Assembly (NCBI RefSeq): GCF_900157385.1
Contig: NZ_LT717701.1
Location: 1-64,000, forward strand
DNA length: 64,000 nucleotides
Direction of reading: 5' to 3'
Source of the DNA: Mycobacterium terramassiliense
Lineage (GTDB): Bacteria > Actinomycetota > Actinomycetes > Mycobacteriales > Mycobacteriaceae
Below the pieces are notes generated by a model. The model searched no databases, was not told the origin of the DNA, and worked only from the letters and a program-made list of their open reading frames with translations. Position numbers and translations under genes: made by a program. Positions 61,363 through 64,000 of this stretch are shown here, piece by piece (position 1 is the first letter of the stretch; each line of letters begins with the position of its first letter).

Positions 61363-62178
61363 TCAGCGCCCCGTTCCGAAACGCACACCGATGGTGGTCA
61401 GGACCACGTTGACCGCGTAGAGCGCGACCACGCAGAGCACCACGGTTTCGTTGACGGCGGTGCCCAGTCCCTTGGAGCCGCCGCGCACGGTCAGCCCGCG
61501 GAAGCAGCCGACCAGCCCGGCGATCAGGCCGAAGATCGCGGCCTTGACCGTGGCGATGATGACCTCGGGCAGGCCGGTGATGGTGGTCAGGGTGGCGAGG
61601 TAGGCCCCGCCCGACACGTTCTGCAGGTACACGCCGAAGAGGTAGCCGCCCACCAGGCCGACGGTGATCACGAGCCCGTTGAGCAGGGTGGCGACCAGGG
61701 TCGCGGCGATCACCCGGGGCACCACCAGCCGGTGGATCGGGTCGATGCCGAGCACCTCCATCGCGTCGATCTCTTCGCGGATGGTGCGGGCGCCGAGGTC
61801 CGCGCAGATGGCCGTCGAGCCGGCGCCGGCCACCACGAGCACCGTGGTCAACGGGCCCAGCTGGGTGACCGCGCCGATGGCGGCGCCCGCGCCGGACAGG
61901 TCGGCCGCGCCGAACTGCGCCAGCAGAACGTTGAGGGTGAAGATCAGCAACACCGTCAGCGGGATCGACACCATGATCGTCGGCAGGAACGCCACCCGCA
62001 TGATGAACCAGCACTGCAGGATGAACTCGCGCCATTGGAAAGGCCAGCGGAACAGCGCTTTTCCGGCCAGGACGCACATCCGGAAGAATCCGCCGATGAG
62101 AGTCAGCGGCGTTTCCAGCTGGTCGCGCAGGTAGCCGACCAGGTAGGGGCCCCGCCGACTCTCCGTCGTCGAAGTCAC
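61363..62178 (-). CDS. yrbE1A: Mce1 ABC-type permease YrbE1A
   Basis: A 271-aa MlaE-family permease, partner of YrbE1B in the membrane core. The coupling motif TIREEIDAMEVLGIDPI is present. GTG 62178 follows GGGAGGGGG. It is the first gene of the tightly packed block and is separated from fadD5 by 275 bases, so a separate internal promoter is possible. Confidence 0.93.
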   Translation of the reverse strand: MTSTTESRRGPYLVGYLRDQLETPLTLIGGFFRMCVLAGKALFRWPFQWREFILQCWFIMRVAFLPTIMVSIPLTVLLIFTLNVLLAQFGAADLSGAGAAIGAVTQLGPLTTVLVVAGAGSTAICADLGARTIREEIDAMEVLGIDPIHRLVVPRVIAATLVATLLNGLVITVGLVGGYLFGVYLQNVSGGAYLATLTTITGLPEVIIATVKAAIFGLIAGLVGCFRGLTVRGGSKGLGTAVNETVVLCVVALYAVNVVLTTIGVRFGTGR

Positions 62179-62246
62179 CGCTGCCCCCTCCCTTTTGCAC
62201 CGCCGGCCCGGCGGATTCGCGGCGGATCGAATCGCACGCTCTGCCC

Positions 62247-62314
62247 CTCGCCTCTACGTGGCTGGGGGTGCCCCCACCCCCTCGCCGCTACTGGGCTGGG
62301 GGTGCCCCCGCCTG
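62247..62314. repeat. Tandem 34-bp repeat with two GC hairpins upstream of yrbE1A
   Basis: Two imperfect 34-bp copies (62247-62280 and 62281-62314) each carry GGGGGTGCCCCC (62264-62275 and 62298-62309). It lies in the 275-base fadD5-yrbE1A gap. It could slow or modulate read-through from fadD5 into the transporter genes. The rest of the gap shows no clear promoter to me. Confidence 0.7.
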
Positions 62315-62453
62315 ACCCTACGTCTGTGACCATCGGCTCCCTACCCGCAAGTAGTAACGGAGACCACAGGAATGTACCCGATGGCCGTGAGCGTGTGAAC
62401 TGCATCCGCACAATTAACCCTTCGTCAACAGCGGGCAAACGTTACAGTTTCTG

Positions 62454-64000
62454 TCAATCTCCCTCTCCGCTCGTTGAATCACTTGCCGCAGAAGCGTTTT
62501 CGGTCATGGTGATGACGCCGTAGCGCACCCGCAGCTCAGTCTTGAGCACCTTTCCGGCCGGGTTGCGGGGCAGCGCATCGACGATCTCGAGCGCTTTCGG
62601 ATGCTTGTAGCGCGCCAGGCGCTCGGCCAGGTACTCGTGCAGGTCGTCGAGCCGCAAGTCCTCGCCGGCGACGGCCGCGACCGCGATCGGCACCTCGCCC
62701 CACTTCTCGTGGGGCCGGCCGATGACGGCGACCTCGACGATCTGGGGATGACCGGCGAGAACGTTTTCGACCTCGGCGCAGTAGATGTTCTCGCCGCCGG
62801 AGATGATCATGTCCTTCTTGCGGTCGACCACCCAGACGTAGCCGTCCTCGTCCATCCGGACCAGGTCGCCGGAATGGAACCACCCGCCGGCGAACGCCTC
62901 CGCCGTGGCCTCCGGATTGTTCCAGTAGCCGCTCATCAATGTGGGTGCGCGGTAGACGATCTCGCCCACCTCGCCGACCGGCACGTCGTTCATGTTTTCG
63001 TCCACCACGCGAGCCGCGACCGTGGGGATCACCTTGCCGACCGAGCCGCGCTTACGGATCGCGTCCTCGCCGAGCAGCATGCAGGTGACCGGCGACATCT
63101 CGGTCTGCCCGAACGCGGCCAGGATCTGGGTTCCGGGGAAGGTTGCCGACATCTCCCGCAGCAACGCGTCCGGCGCCGGGGCCGCCCCCCACGACATCAC
63201 CCGCAGCCTCAGCTCGCGGGGCCGCGCCTGCTGCTCGGCGCACACCGCCTGCCATTGCGCGGGGACCAGGAACAGGCCGGTGACCTTCTCCGCCGCCAGC
63301 ACGTCCAGCAGCTGCCCCGGGTCGAACGCCCCCAGCGGGTAGATCACCGTGGGGATGCCCAGCAGCATGCTAGTGAGCATGTTGCCGATCCCGGCGATGT
63401 GGAAGAACGGGACACCGATGAAACCGACGTCGCTATTTATATCGGCGCCGTTGGTGTACAGACCCGTCATCGTCTGGCCGGTCAGGTTGGCGTGGGTCAG
63501 CACCGCGCCCTTGGGGCGGCCGGTGGTGCCGGAGGTGTACATGATCAGCGCCGGCGAATCGTTCGGGATGTCGACGGACCCGTGCGATTCACCGGTCTCG
63601 TTAATGAGGTCTTCGTAGCCGAAGACGCGGTCGTCGGTGGCCGCGCCGGCCACGACGATGGTGTCGAGCATCGGCTGCATGTCGCGCACGCCGGTGGCCA
63701 CCGGGGCCAGCACCGTTTCGGTGATCAGCACGCGGGCTTCGCAGTCCTCGACCAGGAAGACGATCTCGGCCGAGGTGAGCCGGAAGTTCAGCGGGACCGC
63801 GATGGCGCCGAGCGCGTTGGCGGCCAGCACCGCCTCGACGAACTCGGTGCGGTTGAGCATCAGGATCATGACCCGGTCGCCGAAGCCGACGCCGCGGCGG
63901 CTCAACGCGTCGGCGAGCGCCGAGACCCGGTGGTGCAGCGCGCCCCAGGTGATCGTGTTCCCCAGGAACCGCAGCGCCGTCGCGTTCGGTTGCATCAGCG
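62454..64000 (-). CDS. fadD5: Fatty-acid-CoA ligase FadD5, 5' end outside window
   Basis: The visible 515 codons are an acyl-CoA synthetase of the AMP-binding family. The P-loop-like motif is YTSGTTGRPKG, and later motifs include GWFHSGDLV and the C-terminal catalytic Lys region NPAGKVLKTEL. The frame stays open to base 64000, and alignment with the 554-aa M. tuberculosis FadD5 suggests about 38 N-terminal codons are missing. It heads the mce1 operon and probably activates fatty acids delivered by the Mce1 importer. Confidence 0.93.
   Translation of the reverse strand, partial: LMQPNATALRFLGNTITWGALHHRVSALADALSRRGVGFGDRVMILMLNRTEFVEAVLAANALGAIAVPLNFRLTSAEIVFLVEDCEARVLITETVLAPVATGVRDMQPMLDTIVVAGAATDDRVFGYEDLINETGESHGSVDIPNDSPALIMYTSGTTGRPKGAVLTHANLTGQTMTGLYTNGADINSDVGFIGVPFFHIAGIGNMLTSMLLGIPTVIYPLGAFDPGQLLDVLAAEKVTGLFLVPAQWQAVCAEQQARPRELRLRVMSWGAAPAPDALLREMSATFPGTQILAAFGQTEMSPVTCMLLGEDAIRKRGSVGKVIPTVAARVVDENMNDVPVGEVGEIVYRAPTLMSGYWNNPEATAEAFAGGWFHSGDLVRMDEDGYVWVVDRKKDMIISGGENIYCAEVENVLAGHPQIVEVAVIGRPHEKWGEVPIAVAAVAGEDLRLDDLHEYLAERLARYKHPKALEIVDALPRNPAGKVLKTELRVRYGVITMTENASAASDSTSGEGD

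Overview
The window looks like chromosomal DNA from a slow-growing Mycobacterium, most like the M. avium complex group. It is very GC-rich, and its gene order follows M. tuberculosis Rv0166 to Rv0205 almost gene for gene, with a few insertions and losses. That synteny and most product names come from remembered family and locus knowledge; no search was run.

The dominant structure is a spacer-free inverted repeat. Bases 1-14108 are the reverse complement of 14109-28216, with the axis between 14108 and 14109. Each arm holds, going outward from the axis, the last 20 codons of an mmpL3-like gene, an AI-2E-type membrane protein, a flippase/LPG-synthase-like membrane protein, a haemophore-like protein (Rv0203 type), mmpL11, an Rv0201c-like HTH protein, omamB, omamA, zmp1, a molybdopterin oxidoreductase, a TetR regulator and an L,D-transpeptidase. 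The left transpeptidase is cut by the window edge. Only the right arm continues into unique sequence. The axis lies in a GC-rich stretch inside the tail of a gene known to be essential, and the only mismatches I found between the arms are three within the first 25 bases. The best explanation is a fold-back assembly or read artefact, so the left arm should not be counted as extra genes.

Bases 28217-38035 carry an MFS transporter, the copper regulator ricR with its operator, ilvD, an SPW-type membrane protein, nitronate monooxygenase, an O-methyltransferase, the metallothionein mymT with a RicR operator, the beta-glucosidase bglS, and two Rv0185/Rv0184-like proteins behind a 77-bp MIRU-like element. 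Bases 38036-49049 carry a monoacylglycerol lipase, sigG with a DNA-damage (PafBC-type) promoter, a five-gene block absent at this point in M. tuberculosis (hydrolase, SDR, TetR, DapB-like dehydrogenase, IclR), then a pirin, a YhgE/Pip-like membrane protein, lprO and a DUF1275 membrane protein.

Bases 49072-64000 hold the mce1 operon on the minus strand: fadD5 (5' end outside the window), yrbE1A/B, mce1A-F and mam1A-D. Most junctions overlap by four bases, so translational coupling is likely. The operon encodes a fatty-acid/mycolate importer. Its known accessory proteins OmamA and OmamB are encoded about 27 kb away in the right arm, so transporter and stabilising factors share this region. Small variable repeats sit in mam1A, at the mce1D/mce1E junction and upstream of yrbE1A.
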